41,110 bases of DNA from NCBI GenBank assembly GCA_016186365.1, contig JACPLT010000008.1:1-41110 (forward strand), in the 5' to 3' direction. This stretch comes from Candidatus Pacearchaeota archaeon (GTDB lineage Archaea; Nanobdellota; Nanobdellia; Pacearchaeales; GW2011-AR1). Below the pieces are notes generated by a model. It was given only the letters and a program-made list of their open reading frames with translations. It was not told where the DNA came from and made no database searches. Below are positions 39,985-41,110 of this stretch, one piece after another; position 1 is the stretch's first letter; the number at the start of each line of letters is the position of its first letter. Position numbers and translations under genes: made by a program.

Positions 39985-40428
39985 TCAGTGAGTTAGCGGA
40001 CCCATATCTATAACTAAATCTTTAATCCCAGAACAGCTTTTTGAATCAACTTCAATATAATCTATATCTTTTAACTGCACAAAACCATCTGTATTACTTG
40101 TATACTGTTTTTGCAGGCATTCCCCTGCTTTTAATTCCAAGTCTTCTTTAATAACGCTACCTTTTCTGAACTTTACTATCAGTTTTACCTCTTCATCTTT
40201 GTTTGAATAAAGGCAGAAATTTGCCCCCTTAAGCTGGTCAATAGTTACTCTTCCAGTAGATTTTATCTCAAGATTTAAATCAGAACAAAATACTTTTAAT
40301 TCTTGTTCTGCTTTCTCTTTCTCTTTTGCTCCATTATAAAAATTTATTAGGCTTATTGCCAACACAATCACACATATAATTAATACTCCATTTATAACAA
40401 GATTAATATGTTTTTTTGCTTTTTCCAT
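39985..40428 (-). CDS. Membrane-anchored protein beside the pilin gene
   Basis: 147 residues. A basic N-terminus (M-E-K-A-K-K-H) and one helix (about 10-30) precede an extracytoplasmic beta-rich domain with four cysteines. It could be a pilin-like protein, but no clear cleavage motif is present. It has its own TATA box (CTATATAAAC on the plus strand, 40448-40457). Confidence 0.6.
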   Translation of the reverse strand: MEKAKKHINLVINGVLIICVIVLAISLINFYNGAKEKEKAEQELKVFCSDLNLEIKSTGRVTIDQLKGANFCLYSNKDEEVKLIVKFRKGSVIKEDLELKAGECLQKQYTSNTDGFVQLKDIDYIEVDSKSCSGIKDLVIDMGPLTH

Positions 40429-40447
40429 ATTCCTTATTATACTCCTG

Positions 40448-40457
40448 CTATATAAAC
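40448..40457 (-). promoter_or_regulatory. TATA box, leaderless gene
   Basis: GTTTATATAG on the minus strand, 20-29 nt before the ATG at 40428 and 12 nt after the tRNA-Thr 3' end. Confidence 0.6.
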
Positions 40458-40468
40458 CTTTTCAGCAA

Positions 40469-40540
40469 GCTTCAGGCAGGGATTGAACCTGCGACCCCTG
40501 CTTTACGAAAGCAGTGCTCTGCCAGCTGAGTTACTGAAGC
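40469..40540 (-). tRNA. tRNA-Thr(CGU)
   Basis: 72 nt. Acceptor GCTTCAG/CTGAAGC, D-arm with CTC...GAG, anticodon stem CTGCT/AGCAG with loop TTCGTAA (anticodon CGT), and T-arm GCAGG-TTCAATC-CCTGC. No intron and no encoded CCA. It reads ACG. Confidence 0.92.
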
Positions 40541-40694
40541 ACAAATTCCGTATATTTTAATTATGTTTTATATTTTGTGTAAAGACTTAACCTCTTTATT
40601 AATTATAGTGCTATTATATAGTAGTCACAAAACGAAAGCTTTATAAACTCCAAATGTGTTACTATTATATAAATACAAAAGGAGCAATAATAAC

Positions 40695-40985
40695 ATGGCA
40701 ACTGAAAATTCAAGAGATTACGAAAGGGTAAGTATCCCTGATGCTGGAGAACTAGCATCAATAGCAGAGACACTAGGATTTTCACCAGAACATCTGGAAA
40801 TAGCTAATGTTAATCATCAATATGATGGAAAGGTAGAAGATTTAAGAAAATTGAGAGCTTATTGGGAAAAAAGCAAACCGGTTAATACTCCAACACCCAC
40901 ACCAAGAAAAAGTTTAAGAGAAAGACTGTTAGAAAAAAATCCTGCTCAACTGCCTCCTAACATAGTTAATTACACTAAACCATAA
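40695..40985 (+). CDS. Small hydrophilic protein, unknown
   Basis: 96 residues from the ATG at 40695, which has GGAG 10-13 nt upstream; an in-frame start at 40656 would read through the leader. It has a helical N-terminal half and a linker of Thr-Pro repeats (T-P-T-P-T-P-R). No family recognised. TATA GCTTTATAAAC at 40638-40648. It overlaps the end of the transposase fragment by 11 nt. Confidence 0.6.
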   Translation: MATENSRDYERVSIPDAGELASIAETLGFSPEHLEIANVNHQYDGKVEDLRKLRAYWEKSKPVNTPTPTPRKSLRERLLEKNPAQLPPNIVNYTKP

Positions 40986-41109
40986 TACTTCCCTCCTTTT
41001 CAAAGTAGTTTGAAATTCTATTCATTGCTTCTCTAACAGATTTAAAATTGCTATTCTGCAAAACATCTCTTGAAACAAAACCAAAAACTCTTTCAATCTT
41101 GTTCAAGAA
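40975..41109 (-). CDS. C-terminal end of an IS630-like transposase (partial)
   Basis: An open frame runs in from the window edge and ends with TAG at 40975. The peptide F-L-N-K-I-E-R-V-F-G-F-V-S-R-D-V-L followed by N-F-K-S-V-R-E-A-M-N-R-I-S-N-Y-F-E matches the pattern of the DDE_3/IS630 C-terminus (W-L-N-x-I-E...S-R-x-x-L...F-x-S-V...I..F). This suggests an insertion element beyond the edge. No terminal inverted repeat can be identified. Confidence 0.55.
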   Translation of the reverse strand, partial: FLNKIERVFGFVSRDVLQNSNFKSVREAMNRISNYFEKEGSIMV

Positions 41110-41110
41110 A

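Overview
The window looks like chromosomal DNA of an AT-rich archaeon, most plausibly a DPANN lineage such as Woesearchaeota or Pacearchaeota. The evidence is: TATA boxes 20-34 nt before many start codons with no room for a ribosome-binding site (leaderless mRNAs); archaeal class III (type IV pilin-like) signal peptides; an archaeal secretion ATPase with two TadC/FlaJ-type membrane proteins; an SRP RNA; an intron-bearing tRNA; and many large Cys-rich, Asn-rich secreted proteins.

Layout. 1-4.3 kb: edge of a gene, a secreted protein of five Cys-rich repeats, an AbiEi/AbiEii type IV toxin-antitoxin pair and a membrane-anchored protein. 4.3-7.8 kb: a large secreted protein joining a beta-helix, an M64-like metallopeptidase, a thrombospondin-3-like stretch and a dockerin-like C-terminus. 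7.9-19.0 kb: a type IV pilus-like locus, all on the minus strand: four pilin-like genes, the ATPase, two secreted proteins, a 57-residue coiled-coil protein, two membrane-platform proteins and two more pilins. 19.1-19.4 kb: SRP RNA. 19.5-21.6 kb: three genes I do not recognise. 21.7-36.5 kb: a cluster of giant surface proteins, headed by a probably abundant 400-residue protein. 36.7-37.9 kb (plus strand): a small membrane protein and a DUF5678-like / retropepsin-like / ribbon-helix-helix cluster. 37.9-38.8 kb: a tRNA-Leu(UAA) that appears to carry two introns, beside a LAGLIDADG endonuclease. 38.9-41.1 kb: a Cys-rich protein, a pilin, a membrane-anchored protein, tRNA-Thr(CGU), a small protein and the end of an IS630-like transposase.

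The most unusual feature is a family of hairpin-packed mini-ORFs in gaps of the pilus operon and in front of one giant surface gene. Seven mini-ORFs (18-80 codons, 9102-9513, 10375-10532, 12021-12122 and 33664-33789) fill these gaps almost completely. Five of them end in ATGA overlaps with the next start codon. Six of the downstream starts share a two-hairpin arrangement: a stem of the form CAGAAA...TTTCTG, a short pyrimidine-rich spacer, and a second hairpin whose loop holds a purine-rich Shine-Dalgarno-like sequence 3-6 nt before the start. Stem sequences differ between copies while pairing is kept, and the reading frames stay open. In several cases the start-codon region is itself duplicated around the insert. 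This resembles in-frame palindromic repeats such as the Rickettsia palindromic elements, but here they act as translation-coupling spacers. Other multi-branched palindromes lie at 4086-4210, 12181-12246 and 16771-16928. A shared motif precedes three surface-protein transcription units.

The pilus genes together would encode an ATP-driven assembly machine, its platform and a set of major and minor pilins. The secreted proteins embedded in the locus are candidate tip or adhesin components. The neighbouring giant proteins would form the cell surface to which this system contributes.
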